Source of the DNA: Diaporthe sp. PMI_573
Lineage: Eukaryota > Ascomycota > Sordariomycetes > Diaporthales > Diaporthaceae
Direction of reading: 5' to 3'
Length of the DNA stretch: 64,000 nt
Assembly (NCBI GenBank): GCA_021399435.1
Contig: JAJTUP010000125.1
Span: forward strand, 62,001-126,000
Shown: positions 44,302 through 54,552 of the stretch, piece after piece
Layout: the number at the start of each line of letters is the position of its first letter
How positions within the stretch are numbered: position 1 is the stretch's first letter
Position numbers and translations under genes: made by a program
Notes under the pieces: generated by a model
Told to the model about the DNA's origin: nothing
Seen by the model: only the letters and a program-made list of their open reading frames with translations
The model's database searches: none

Positions 44302-45150
44302 TTAGGGACGAGTGGATTCATAACTAGGCCCATATCTGTAAATGAATGGCATTGGATTCAAGCAGTGGGATGCTGTAGATGGCTGAATGAAGTTGATTGC
44401 CACCTGTTTATCGACAATGGCCTGTGTCCGCTTGTCCCATGGTGCCAGTGTGAATGGGTTGATGGTTTCAAGGTCTTCCATGGGTATGTCCTTTCGTATT
44501 TCTGCTACTCGGTAGAGCGATGAGCGATGGAATCTCCTAAACTTCCGCATCCGGGAGGTCATGTTGTCACGGGTAGAGCGTGGATGTCTGTCCACATCTT
44601 GATTGCTCTTCGTTGGAACCGGTTTTGTGCGGGAGCAATGTGGGCCTCCGCTTCTGCTACGCTTGTTGCCACGGTCATGAATGTTCCCACGATCGCTTGT
44701 GCTCCCATCTTTTGGACTCTGTTGACAGCTCTTGCTGCTTTATAGTTGAACTCATGCATCTAGACGTTAGAGGCGTGGTCTATCGCAGGCGCGACCGTGG
44801 CTGTGAACAACTGTCTCGCTGTTGGTGGTGACAGGCCACGGAGTCTTCTTAGTTCCATCACCGCCTCCAGTCCTTTGGTGGCGGCCCTCGCGATATGTTC
44901 CTTTTGAGCTTGGCGTCCATGACCACTCCGAGTACGTTGACGTGTTCTTTAGGTTGGACCCTTCGGCCCTTGATCATGAAGGGTTCGGTGTCGGACTTGT
45001 ACGCTTTGCGAGTAAAGTGAATGATCGCCATTTTGTCCGCTTCAAAAGTCGCGCCACCATTCCATGGCGCTATTTATGATTACTTCAATTCCTTCGCGGT
45101 TGCTCTGTGCCGTCGGTCCTGTGACCCACGCTGTGAAGATCGAAAGCTGC
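44302..45150 (-). mobile_element. Tad-like LINE, reverse transcriptase C-terminal fragment
   Basis: Pieces in changing frames along the minus strand: WVTGPTAQSNREGIEVIIN, then GATFEADKMAIIHFTRKAYK, VNVLGVVMDAKLK, RRLRGL, VQKMGAQAIVGTFMTVATSVAEAEAHI and RRAIKMWTDIHALP, ending near 44302. These are hallmark segments of the thumb and C-terminal region of fungal LINE reverse transcriptases. Frameshifts and stops separate them. There is no endonuclease or poly-A tail, so this is a decayed fragment. Confidence 0.8.
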
Positions 45151-45314
45151 GAAATCAAAGAAGAATAGCCAGCGGAATCATCAATTAAGCGTCCCGCCGC
45201 CAGAAATATAGTCGCCTCTAAGGGAGCATGACCTTCTTGCCTGGAGCAGGAATACCACCAGACGCACAATAAGACAACTCTGCTTCAACCTGCATTTCAT
45301 TTTATACGTATAGG

Positions 45315-45608
45315 CTAGTACCGTAAATAATTTTCCAATTCGATTCTCAATCGCTGTGAAAACGTTAGGTGACGTGCATCCGGGTTGTCGAGATACGCGG
45401 TTCTTGTGTGAGTTACAATGCTTGCTCCGCAGAAGTCGTTGATAACATCCCGCCATGCTTGCCGTAGTCTTGGCGGCCATTCATTTATTTCTGTGGCCCA
45501 TATTCGCAGGAGCGTTCTTGCAGACCGCGGAAGGTTGTTTCTGTCTTCTGCGACGTTCCATAAATTAGTCAAGTGATTAAAGGTCCCTAGCACAGGGAGA
45601 AAGGACAA
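45315..45608 (-). CDS. Small unrecognised open frame
   Basis: 97 codons with a natural helical look (LPVLGTFNHLTNLWNVAED, SARTLLRIWATEINEWPPRL, WRDVINDFCG). Not recognised; it may be a fragment. Confidence 0.3.
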   Translation of the reverse strand: MSFLPVLGTFNHLTNLWNVAEDRNNLPRSARTLLRIWATEINEWPPRLRQAWRDVINDFCGASIVTHTRTAYLDNPDARHLTFSQRLRIELENYLRY

Positions 45609-46186
45609 CCTTTACGGTGTAGCCCAAGAGTTCTTGAGTCGGGCACGACGAATGTATCGTATTATACAAACTCCTCTGTCTCCCTGCTACGCGGCCCTAA
45701 GAGAAAGTACATTGCTTGGAAAGATAGAAAAATAAGCCGCTAAAAGTAATGTCTGAATTTCGATTTGGCTGATAAAGTACTGTACTAATACTCTCTCGGC
45801 TTTTAAACTCTTGATGCTCACAATGTACGGGCACCGCTATGTAGTAACCTCCGACCACGTACTTAAGCTAATAAGAGAACAAAAGCAACAACAGAGCAGA
45901 CCCTCCCTGCCCACCAAGTAAGAATAAAGTACACAGATAGAAATGGTTATAGGACTGTACTTAGGCTAGACATTTTCCATCTCATGGGGAAGTACTTCTA
46001 TTATGTCACAAATAACGGTAGTACTGTACATTGAGCGCATGATACTTACCAGATTTATACATTTATTGACAGTCTATAAAGGGGAGGCTTTTCTGGTAGG
46101 CTATACTACAATGTATACCGTTTCTCGTTGACAAACAGACATTCTCATAATAAAAAACACTTGCGTAATTTACGCGTAGATTCAAC
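45609..46186. other. AT-rich, nothing recognised
   Basis: Contains repeated GTACT words near 45780-46030. It ends at the ATG of the HMGR piece. Confidence 0.4.
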
Positions 46187-46350
46187 ATGGCTCTGGCAGA
46201 CAAGCGCTCAGAAAGAATCCGCTCCTTCATCTTGGGCCACAAGCTCGGAGATTCATTAACAGCACCGGAATTGCTTAAGGACGTGAGGATCGAGAACTGT
46301 ATCGGATTTACTAGAGTACCTCTCGGCCTAGCTGGCCCACTACATCCTCA
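46187..46350 (+). pseudogene. HMG-CoA reductase, N-terminal catalytic piece
   Basis: From ATG 46187: ILGHKLGDSLTAPELLKD, then IENCIGFTRVPLGLAGPLHP, the conserved ENxIG...VPLGLAGPL start of the HMG-CoA reductase catalytic domain. At about 46346 the similarity ends and the remainder of the domain lies on the opposite strand. HMGR makes mevalonate from HMG-CoA with NADPH. No transmembrane segment precedes it; some cluster-type fungal HMGRs also lack one (recall). Confidence 0.75.
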
Positions 46351-47119
46351 GGTCTTTGGTCTCATGATCTATCTCGGAGGTCAAGTGGCTCCATGATGCT
46401 TCGGCCACGCTCCCCGCGTCCTGCCCAGTCGCGATAAACATTGCTGCTATGATGTTGGCCGTGTTGATGTTCGAACCAAACTGGCCGTTGCGGATGCCTC
46501 CATCTTTAGCGATGTTTTGCATCATATACAAGCGGTCTGTAGTACACTTAAATACTGCTTCGCAAGCTTGATTGGTAATTGTTCCCCAGACAACAACTTC
46601 CACCCCCCTGGGTGACTTCACATTGCCCCACGACGCGCTCTTGTCGCATGCCAGCTGACCTTCTATGAAGAAGTCCCGGATGAAGAACTTGGTCTCATAG
46701 TTCTCGCGAAGCATATTACAAGCATACTTAGTAGCCTTAGTCACCATGTTTTGTCCGGCAGCACTTCCGCAGTGATACATACAGAAGAGGTGAACGCGAG
46801 GACCGATGACTGATGGTTCCAACTTCAAGAGCTTTACGTGCTGGCTGGTAGACCCGGCCCACTCTGCAAACATTTCCCTGAGAGCGGGGATAGCTCGCGC
46901 AAAACAGACGGCAGCTCCTGGATCGTCGAAGACGAAGACGGGGGCACGAGACATGCCATCTGCGAGGATTTCAAAATTAACGCCGCCAGAAATATTGAAG
47001 GCTTTGCATCCCCTCGAGCAGCTAGCAACAAGCGTCGGCTCACAGGTAGCAAGTGGTGCGCAAATCTTATCCATGAAGAGCGTGCCGATAGGATCAGGGC
47101 TCAAGGACTTAGAAATCAT
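46345..47119 (-). pseudogene. HMG-CoA reductase, central catalytic piece, inverted
   Basis: Minus strand from about 47105: GTLFMDKICAPLATCEPTLV with the catalytic Glu, ASCSRGCKAFN, LADGMSRAPV, then YHCGSAAGQNMVTKAT, CDKSAS, DRLYMMQNIAKDGGIRNGQFG, NTANIIAAMFIATGQD and SHLTSEIDHETKDLRM. In typical enzymes the G-D-A motif carries an Asp; here it is GSA. The last segment (usually a GTVGGGT motif and a catalytic His) is missing. Directly at the end, the N-terminal piece starts on the other strand. The order fits an inversion within one original gene. Confidence 0.8.
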
Positions 47120-47280
47120 TTCAGACCGTCCTCACCGTCTACATGGCGCGTCGTCTGGCTCCAAAAGAACTGCTCTGTCCGTTGTTCGTTGCCATAGGTG
47201 TCGGTCTGTCCGTGACGAAATTTCTTATCAACCCAAGGAACAGCTGAAGTACATCAAATCTCGTTTCACTGCCGGACAGG

Positions 47281-48079
47281 TCAGCGCCGTTCCCAACCAG
47301 AGCCTATTGCTCCAAGACCCTCGTCATCAGTATATTTAACCGCCCCCTGCGGTGGCACGTAATTCCCCATTGCTAAAATCTCCAAGGCCGCCCCAAGCAC
47401 ACGCTCCGAACAGCCGCATTCCTCGCAGTTGTCATCTTCATATTCATAGCCTGCACACAGCCTGAGCTCTCTGCAATGGGGGGTTGGCTCCGCAACGTCC
47501 CCGGCCGTTGTATCCCAGTCGCTGAAATGGTCCCGTGGCTGAGAACCGTAGCGAACAGCGCCGCTGCGGTACTGAAAGCGCCAAATCTGGGTTGGTGAAG
47601 CGCCGGAATCAGAGGACGCGACGCGCCAATAGTAGACTTCACCATCGGGGAAAAGGGCCCATTTCCAGCGAGGCGCGGAGGATTGTAGGTCGGGCGGAAG
47701 CAGATCGGTGTTATCGTCCCTCTGGCTACTGTCCTCACCAACTTCTAATCCTTGCTCTTCCTTGTCCTCCTCGTCAGGATGATCAGAAATTATGCCGTCG
47801 CAATGCTCAATGCCTTTCGGCCACTGCTCTTCCACCAGCTCTACCGCCCACCCGATCTGAGCCACTAGGCCCGCAATATCCCTGCCGAGAAGGGATAAGC
47901 GTCGCTGTCTGGTGAGACAGCAACAACCGGATGACCAGAGGGCATCGGCATGCATACAAATGATTTGATGCCAGGAGTTTTAGCAAGTATTTCTGCAAAA
48001 GAAGTTCGCGCATTGTCGATAGCTTGGTTATAATACTCCCAGCTGTTGCGGTCGGCGTCGGGCAGAGGCGGGCGTGGAT
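47281..48079 (-). pseudogene. Unrecognised gene, truncated by the pogo element
   Basis: Minus strand beginning at the transposon edge: RNSWEYYNQAIDNARTSFAE, then KSFVCMPMPSGHPVVAVSPD. A one-base shift near 47890 leads into a long frame (DIAGLVAQIGWAVELVEEQW, WKWALFPDGEVYYWRVAS, CEECGCSERVLGAALEIL) ending at 47281. Composition is natural on both sides of the shift. I do not recognise the family. The 5' part is absent on the far side of the transposon, so the element probably landed in or next to an already broken gene. Confidence 0.45.
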
Positions 48080-48141
48080 CAGGTGGTGAGCCATATCAGG
48101 TCGTGAGCCACTTTTGCTATTTCCGCCAACTTCAGCCAACC
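48080..48141 (+). repeat. Left terminal inverted repeat
   Basis: Pairs with 50326..50387 over 62 bp with two mismatches. Confidence 0.9.
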
Positions 48142-48177
48142 CTAGTACTATATTGGTGCAAGCAAGTCAATTAAAAA

Positions 48178-48388
48178 TTGGCACCAATTGGTGCCAATTG
48201 GTCCGAATTGCTTATTTCTAATTGGTTTTGTCAATTTTAAGTGGTTGGCGTGGTTGCAGTGCTGGTCCAAACAGGCTGACTTTTGGTGGGAAATACACAC
48301 TTTGCACCAAATGGTGCCAACTTCGCCTTTAAAATCGCGGTCCGCCGCGGACCACCAACACACATATATTGGCACCAACTGGTGCCAA
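48178..48388 (+). promoter_or_regulatory. Subterminal palindromes of the pogo element
   Basis: TTGGCACCAATTGGTGCCAA (48178..48197) is a perfect 20-bp palindrome. Related ones are near 48303-48320 and TTGGCACCAACTGGTGCCAA at 48369..48388. On the right side GGCACCAA half-sites occur near 50158 and 50272. They may be transposase-binding sites (inference). Confidence 0.6.
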
Positions 48389-50074
48389 CTACGCTGGATT
48401 TGCTATAATACAGTTAGAATCCGATCCACTAGACCCTTCTTCCTCCTTTTCACACGTTCTTGCATTGTGCCCAGTCTCGCCGCAGTTGCCACAGCGTCGT
48501 TTGCTCGGTCCGCCGCGGACCTCCTCCTCCGCGCCACCAGCCATTTGAGCAGCTGGCCGCTTCCCCTTTTCCTTTTCATCAATTATTGATTGGGATTCCT
48601 CAATACTAAGTGCCCCTCCAAGCTGTACTCGCGTTCTTTTGGCTCTCCGGCGTTTAGCGAGTGCTATATTAGCCTTCTCAAGTGTACGGATCCGATCCTC
48701 CATAATTATGATCTTGTGTGCCATTGCCTGTGAACCCTTGGATAGCTGGTGAACAGCCTCTATAATTGGTGTAGGGGAGCTACCCTGATGGGTGGAGATC
48801 CTGCCTTTGATGTAAGCTGATTGCTTAATGGTTTGTTGTGCATTAGAGGGTGTTTGAGACTCCCATTGCTGGGGAGAAACAGGGACGGATAGCACTGGAG
48901 TTCTGATGCGGACATCAAGCTTAGAAATAACAGAATCCGGGTCCCAAGGCACTACTCCAGCTCCCCTGAATGCAGCCTTGATGTTGTCCTCCGTAAAAGT
49001 CTTGTCGTGGGCTGCCTTGAACGCGATGAAGAACTCGCTTTTGGTGATGTGGTTAATAGAAGCCCGGACGAAGTCGTTAATTTCCTCGCCATATGCGTGC
49101 TTCAGAGGCCGAAATAACGCGACATCCAGTGGCTGGACCAAATGAGAAGAGTGCGGAGGCATACTGATAGGGATAATCTTGTTCTCCTTGCAGTAGTGGT
49201 TGAATTCGGCGGACATATGGCTCTCGTGGCCATCAAGTATCAACATCCGGTAATCCGCCTCTCTCTTGGGTTTCGTATGCTTATTGAAGTGCTGAATCCA
49301 CTCAAGGCCAGTCTTATTATCGGTCCATCCATTCAGAGTAGGTGTAATCACCCAGGAGGGGGGGAAACCTGACTCTGTGGTCCAGCTTGCAAGGTGGTAG
49401 GCGCCCTGAACGATGACAAACGGCGGGATACTCCAGCCGCTTGCATTGATACATTCAATAGCTGTTGCCCATTCCCGGTTGCCAGGCTGAATAGATTTAG
49501 GCTTTCCAACCTTGTCGGAGCGTGTAATAACCATTGACGCGGTGATTATGCCCATCATAAAGCCGGTCTCGTCGCAGTTGTAGAGGTTCTCGTCAATGAT
49601 CCGGTACTTGGCCATCATATTGCGGAGGAGCCTAAACCAGTTCCCAATAATCTCTGGATCTTCGCAGAGAGCCCTCTGATAATCGTAGGGACGATCAAAC
49701 CTGGTTTTCAGGCTGGGTTGCATGTCCACAAAGCGTCGAGCCCAGTGCTTACCCACTGGCTTGCCATCTCGCGACGCCAGTAAGAGGTTCGCCATATCTT
49801 CCAACCCAGAGAGTCGTAGGGGAAATCCTCGTACATCTTGATCAATAACATATTGGACAAGCGTTCGCTCTTCAATTGCATCAAGTTTATGTTTGTCGAC
49901 GCGTGATTCTTGACGTGTTGGTTGATTGTTCATTCTGCGTTGGAGTGTTGCGCGAGAGACGTTGAAGATCTTTGCAGCTTCGCGTATACTCATAGGTTTC
50001 TTATCGATCTTTTTAGATTTCTGGATAGCCTGAATGGCTAGGAGTATTTTGCCCTCTTGGGATGTAGGATACAT
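48389..50074 (-). CDS. Pogo-type transposase with zinc knuckle
   Basis: Uninterrupted 561-residue frame from ATG 50074. It carries an N-terminal Psq-type helix-turn-helix (SIREAAKIFNVSRATLQRR, about 29-47), a CENP-B-like DNA-binding segment (VGKHWARRFVDMQPSLKTRF), then a DDE endonuclease with Asp168 (YNCDETGFMMG), Asp281 (LILDGHESH) and Asp317 (LVQPLDVALF); the last two are 36 apart. Near the C-terminus lies a CCHC knuckle, CGNCGETGHNARTC. The gene fills the element between the inverted repeats. All catalytic residues are present, so it could be active. It cuts and pastes its element, usually at TA. Confidence 0.9.
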   Translation of the reverse strand: MYPTSQEGKILLAIQAIQKSKKIDKKPMSIREAAKIFNVSRATLQRRMNNQPTRQESRVDKHKLDAIEERTLVQYVIDQDVRGFPLRLSGLEDMANLLLASRDGKPVGKHWARRFVDMQPSLKTRFDRPYDYQRALCEDPEIIGNWFRLLRNMMAKYRIIDENLYNCDETGFMMGIITASMVITRSDKVGKPKSIQPGNREWATAIECINASGWSIPPFVIVQGAYHLASWTTESGFPPSWVITPTLNGWTDNKTGLEWIQHFNKHTKPKREADYRMLILDGHESHMSAEFNHYCKENKIIPISMPPHSSHLVQPLDVALFRPLKHAYGEEINDFVRASINHITKSEFFIAFKAAHDKTFTEDNIKAAFRGAGVVPWDPDSVISKLDVRIRTPVLSVPVSPQQWESQTPSNAQQTIKQSAYIKGRISTHQGSSPTPIIEAVHQLSKGSQAMAHKIIIMEDRIRTLEKANIALAKRRRAKRTRVQLGGALSIEESQSIIDEKEKGKRPAAQMAGGAEEEVRGGPSKRRCGNCGETGHNARTCEKEEEGSSGSDSNCIIANPA

Positions 50075-50325
50075 GTTTTTGTTGTTGATTTCTGACGCGT
50101 TGAATATTTAAATAGGGTGGTTAGTGCGAGACTGACGCGAAAATCAGAGACGCGACTGGCACCAAGAAAAGGTAGTCCCACCAAAACCTTATGATTGCCA
50201 GCCCCCCTGCACGCACCCTAACTCCTTTAAATTAATAAAATTAATCAAAAATAAGTAATCAAGCATAGTCGGCACCAATTGGTACTAACTTTTATTAATT
50301 ATTTATCCCTTAGGGGGGGGGCTAT

Positions 50326-50387
50326 GGTTGGCTAAAGTTGGCGGAAATAGCAAAAGTGGCTCATGACCTGATATGGCTCACCACCTG
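50326..50387 (-). repeat. Right terminal inverted repeat
   Basis: Inverse of 48080..48141, adjoining GTA on the outside. Confidence 0.9.
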
Positions 50388-50608
50388 GTAAACCACGTTA
50401 TGGGTTTGCCATACAAATAATTAATGTATCCACAGTGACTACATATGCTACATTACACACACTATTCCCACATACTCAGAGGGCAACAAACAAGCACTAA
50501 TCAACCCAACTAAGTATTGTCTGGCACAAATAAGCCAAATAAGCACCCAACAAATCCACTTTGTTGCCCAACTAGTCGTCTATCAAAGTGCTCACTGCGA
50601 CGATCTAT

Positions 50609-50887
50609 TTAGGCTTCCTTCAGGCCGTCATTGCCTTCTACTTTGTCTGTCATCCAATTATAGAAAGGTTGTAAGAGCTCTGCAAGCGATTTTGTGAAAG
50701 CGCTCATGCCGCCCTTTAACGACTGGATTACCTGTTCAATTCCATCCATCTTCTGTGTTAACCGGTCCACTTTATGAGATACCTCCCTTGTATAATTTTC
50801 AATGTTTTGAAGTGATTGCTCGAGCTGGCGTGGGTTTGCTGCCTTATCGCCATAGGAAGGGCTTGGGAATATGTTAGATTTGCTCAT
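50609..50887 (-). CDS. Short coiled-coil protein, unrecognised
   Basis: 92 residues from ATG 50887: a polar start (SKSNIFPSPSYGDKAANPRQ), then heptad-like helix (LQNIENYTREVSHKVDRLTQ, KMDGIEQVIQSLKGG) and a short amphipathic end. It sits 23 bp downstream of the multi-exon gene above and could be its last exon or a separate small gene. No family recognised. Confidence 0.4.
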   Translation of the reverse strand: MSKSNIFPSPSYGDKAANPRQLEQSLQNIENYTREVSHKVDRLTQKMDGIEQVIQSLKGGMSAFTKSLAELLQPFYNWMTDKVEGNDGLKEA

Positions 50888-50910
50888 CCGCTAGGAGCAA
50901 GTTCCCAGGC

Positions 50911-52177
50911 TTACTGTAATTCACTGCATACAGGCACCTGAATAAGGCCATTGACCCTCGTTTCGTAGTCTTCAATTTCGGCAAGGAGAGTACTGACTTT
51001 TGCTTGTAGCACTCCAATTGTAGCGTTGTTGGTGCAAGACTTTCTTGCGGACTCTGCTGCTTGAGCGTCGAGGTCTTTTATCCGCGCCTGCATCTGTGCA
51101 GTGTCCAATTGGGATCTCTTCGCCGACTCTGCGGCTTCACTCTCGGCCTGACTCAGGAGTAGTTGCAGTACTGGAGGGCTTCCGTGCTGGCCCTTTCGTT
51201 ACCGAAGAAGATCACCTGGGGCCAACCCTTATGATCACGTATTTCAAGTGTACATGCAGGGTCATCTTTGTTCAGAAGCATGAACGACCAAGAACACTTG
51301 TAGCCATCTTGTCCTGTGGACGGAGGGGCGCCAAAGTAATCCGGTATAGGAGAAGTTGTGAAGAGATGAGATCAATCAATGGAGTGTATCCTGTCCGTGG
51401 AAACTTGTGGAGATCAACCCGAAGACCAGGATACTTGCCTTCTGCCTCGAAGCGCCAATCCCAATCACTCCAACGGTGTCTCTTCTCGTGCGCTGGGCGC
51501 CAGTCCTGATCCATTGGTACGCCCCACTGTGTTGTGAAGTGTTTGAAAAGACAATACGCGTCGTGCTGCAAGTCCACATAGCCATCCAAATCCACAGTCA
51601 CCGGCCGTGAGCAGATGCCACTGGTTGGCGGAGGTGACCAGCACGGTTGTCCATGCATCGTTTTGATCTGGTCCCGAGGGTCCTCATCTATGTCAGACTC
51701 ATCATCATCCGTCACGAGTTCAGGCTCCTCCTTGTCCCCTTCTAAGAGCTTAGCTTCACCCGCCAAGGCGTGATCTGCAAGCGGGAAGCCAGCCAATTTG
51801 CGATGGCTTAGTAACAGGTTCTCTATTAAGAGTCTTTTGTCGCACTCCTCACCTAGTACCCACATTATCCTCAGCAACATTCAAGCAATATCCTGAGCAG
51901 AGAATGAAATGGAAGAGAGAAAGAACATACATTCATTAAAAAGTTGAATTGGATCATCTGCATGTCGAATAGCCGAGATGAGTATTCCAGCCTCTGCGGC
52001 TTTGCTCGCGTTGTGTGTGACTTTGCTCTCGGTCTTCGTGGCTGCGGCAGGTCGCTTGGTGCGGTTCACTTTCGGGACCTTGAGCATGCCCCTCGGAGGT
52101 TTGGACTTCAAGATATTCGCCTTTATCCTGGCTGTAGCCTTCTGGCTGGCCTGACGTTTTGACCGTCTCTTCGCCAT
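50911..52177 (-). CDS. Unrecognised multi-exon gene
   Basis: Starts at ATG 52177 with a basic exon (MAKRRSKRQASQKATARIK), then, after a GTATGT intron, ECDKRLLIENLLLSHRKLAGF, an acidic patch (VTDDDESDIDEDPRDQ) and a Trp-rich piece (HRWSDWDWRFEAEGKYPGLR). Further exons read QDGYKCSWSFMLLNKDDPAC with TLEIRDHKGWPQVIFFGNE, and a coiled coil (AQMQARIKDLDAQAAESARK) ending at 50911. The 5' intron fits 78 bp; the middle splice sites are not settled. The piece in the middle looks globular and conserved. Family and function unknown. Confidence 0.5.
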
Positions 52178-52460
52178 GGACGTAGCGGTGGTTCTGGTGC
52201 AAGAAGACTCTTAGGAGAAAATGAGACGGTTCACCAGCACTGCCACGAGCGGCTTAATGCGGTAGGATCTGTGCTACTTGGACTCCACGTCGAATGACTA
52301 AAAACGGCGCCACTAGTCTGCCAGATGATGTGACAGATGGTCTAATCATAGCACCACATTCGATATCAGCACCCCTGTGGTTCTGCCTGCAGGCTGCCAG
52401 CACACCACAGGTGCTCTTGCGGATAAGGGAATATTTTTATTTAAGAGGATTTATAAATAT

Positions 52461-52643
52461 TGTCAGATGTGACGGGTGCTTTGGGTTAGGTGCCTGAGGC
52501 ATCAATGGTTGAATCATGACAAAACCAGCCCCCTTACGGGTGGGGTCCCACCAAGGAACCAAGACAAGACATCATCACAATACACACAGTGACCACTCCA
52601 TCAATTGGACCCTAATTACACGTCCCACATACCTAAAAGGGTG
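52461..52643 (+). repeat. LTR-like direct repeat, copy 1
   Basis: Begins TGTCAGATGTGACGGG and ends CCTAAAAGGGTG. It matches 52732..52917 closely apart from a diverged early block and small indels. The TG start and isolated pairing suggest LTR fragments, but no internal element lies between. Confidence 0.65.
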
Positions 52644-52731
52644 ATAATCTGACAAATATAATAATTTTAAAAGAATTTTTAAAAATAATACTTATTAAAT
52701 GTTAAGGATTCCTAATACTTTCTATGGAAAT

Positions 52732-52917
52732 TGTCAGATGTGACGGGTAGCCAAGAGTTGTGTGCCTGAGGCATCAACATGTCCGTCATGACAAAACCAG
52801 CCCCCGAACGGGAGGGGTCGCACTAGAGAACCCAAAAACAAGACATCATCACAATACACACAGTGACCGCCCCATCAATTGGACCATAATTACACGTCCC
52901 ATATACCTAAAAAGGTG
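52732..52917 (+). repeat. LTR-like direct repeat, copy 2
   Basis: Partner of 52461..52643, same orientation, 88-bp AT-rich spacer. Confidence 0.65.
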
Positions 52918-54431
52918 CCCCAGATAATCAAATCCCAGATAATCAAATTAGCACGACGTGCGTGAGTGCGCACCCATCATTGGGAGGGGCGGGAACCTTG
53001 TTTGCGGGAGGGCAGGAAAACTTTCAACGACCGCAGAGCGGCGCTCGCAGGTCTCATTATCTTGGACACGATGCCATCTTGTGCATATGCCGGTAGGATG
53101 TGCCATCTTTTTCTGCAGCCGAACCTCGTAGTTTCAAGAAGGCCCTTTCATAGACTCACCCCAACGCCTATCCCGCCCATCTGTCACAACCAGACTCATG
53201 ACCAGTCCTGTACTTCACTGTGCACCCCGAATGCCAGCCAAAAGCAGCTCGGGAATTCGACAGTCTTCACTATTTGAAACCGGTGTAATTGATCAAGCGG
53301 CCACACTTGCCTGTCCTTTCCAGAAAAGCGATCCATTCAGGCATCAAAGATGCTTCGGAGCTCTGCTGCGACGGATAATCAAAGATGTGAAGCAGCACGT
53401 CTACCGCTGCCATTCCAATCCCGAATACTATTGCGCTGCTTGTTACCAAATCTTGATACGGCTGTGAATCGAGATAGACACAGCCGGCAGAGAGTATGCC
53501 AGACTGTGGATAATCCATCTTTTCAGCAATTTATGGGTCATCGCCGGCATCTCAAAATTGCACTTTTGGTGCAGACAGACCAGACCGTCTCTCTCGCACA
53601 TACACACACCCCCGCCGTGAATCCAAGCCGCATGTACATTTGCGCGGTCATCGAAACTGCACACACCTGCATTTAATTCAAGGCGGATGTGCATATGAAT
53701 TTGAACCTCCTTTCCAAATTGCGCCTCGCGCTTTTGACCACTTCGGGTGATATCGGCGGAGTCGTTTTATCCAAAATCTGGTCTTGATTCAATATCGAAC
53801 CTCTCCTTCATTGCTGACTGAGTCACCTGTTGCTTTTACTCCTGCCACCCCCCCCCAATTAGATGCGATTGATCTGACATCCCGTCGCTCTGCATCACAC
53901 AATACACGCCACTGTGTGTCAACGTCACATGGCCGGCCGCTTCCATCATTTCGATGTCCCCACTTTCCTACTGATATTATCCGCAGCTAACGATATCTCT
54001 CGGGGTAAGCCGTTCACTTGCGTATATGGTGAACTTGTCCTGGCGGAGTGACACGCTGTAATTTTCTCCTTCGAATTTGCTGTTGAGCAGTTTCTCGAGT
54101 TTCGAGAGGTTGATGTATTGTAGGGGGATCACCTGTCCCTCTCCTTTCCCCGCGCTTCCACTTCGCGGGGACTGTCTTCTGTTGGTGCTAGAATGCTTGC
54201 TCTTACTACGAGAACTTCGTCTAAACTCCTATGTCAGAAAGCTCGTGAGTTATCTGAATATAAAGGGAAACCCAAAAAAGAGAAAAAAAAAGAATAAAAA
54301 CGGGCCGGACCTCACGTACGACATGTTGAGAACGGCGGTTTTCGAACAGCCTTTGGGGTGGTTTTATTTCTTCCAGGTGCGGTTGTTGGGCTACTCGTGC
54401 CACGCCCCACTTGTTTGGAACTCGCGAGCTC
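52918..54431. other. No supported gene
   Basis: Frames at 52966..53694 show no recognised motif. There is a short C-run near 53850. Confidence 0.4.
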
Positions 54432-54451
54432 GCACCAACCTAAGTTGGTGC
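54432..54451 (+). repeat. Hairpin upstream of the interrupted pogo
   Basis: GCACCAAC-CTAA-GTTGGTGC is a perfect 8-bp stem with a 4-nt loop. The GCACCAA core echoes the subterminal palindromes of the pogo element at 48080..50387. Confidence 0.6.
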
Positions 54452-54552
54452 TGGCCACCCATATAACCAGATCACCCAAATAACCACTTTTTGCGCCCTC
54501 AATTGAAACTACGTGCCTTTTCGGCCACCTTTTGATCGTGAGGCCTGTTAAA

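Larger units (their letters stand above)
48080..50387 (-). mobile_element. Complete pogo/Fot-type DNA transposon
   Basis: 62-bp terminal inverted repeats, starting CAGGTGGTGAGCC (48080..48141) and its inverse (50326..50387), differ at only two positions, both transitions. They enclose a single transposase gene. Flanks read GAT|CAGG on the left and CCTGG|TA on the right; a TA target site is kept only on the right, so the outer base pair may have mutated. The length is 2308 bp. Subterminal palindromes built on TTGGCACCAA lie inside both ends. It seems recent and possibly mobile. Confidence 0.85.

Noticed and set aside
46806..47339. Plus-strand protein-coding gene
   Set aside because: Most of it is the antisense of the inverted HMG-CoA reductase piece, which has clear motifs.
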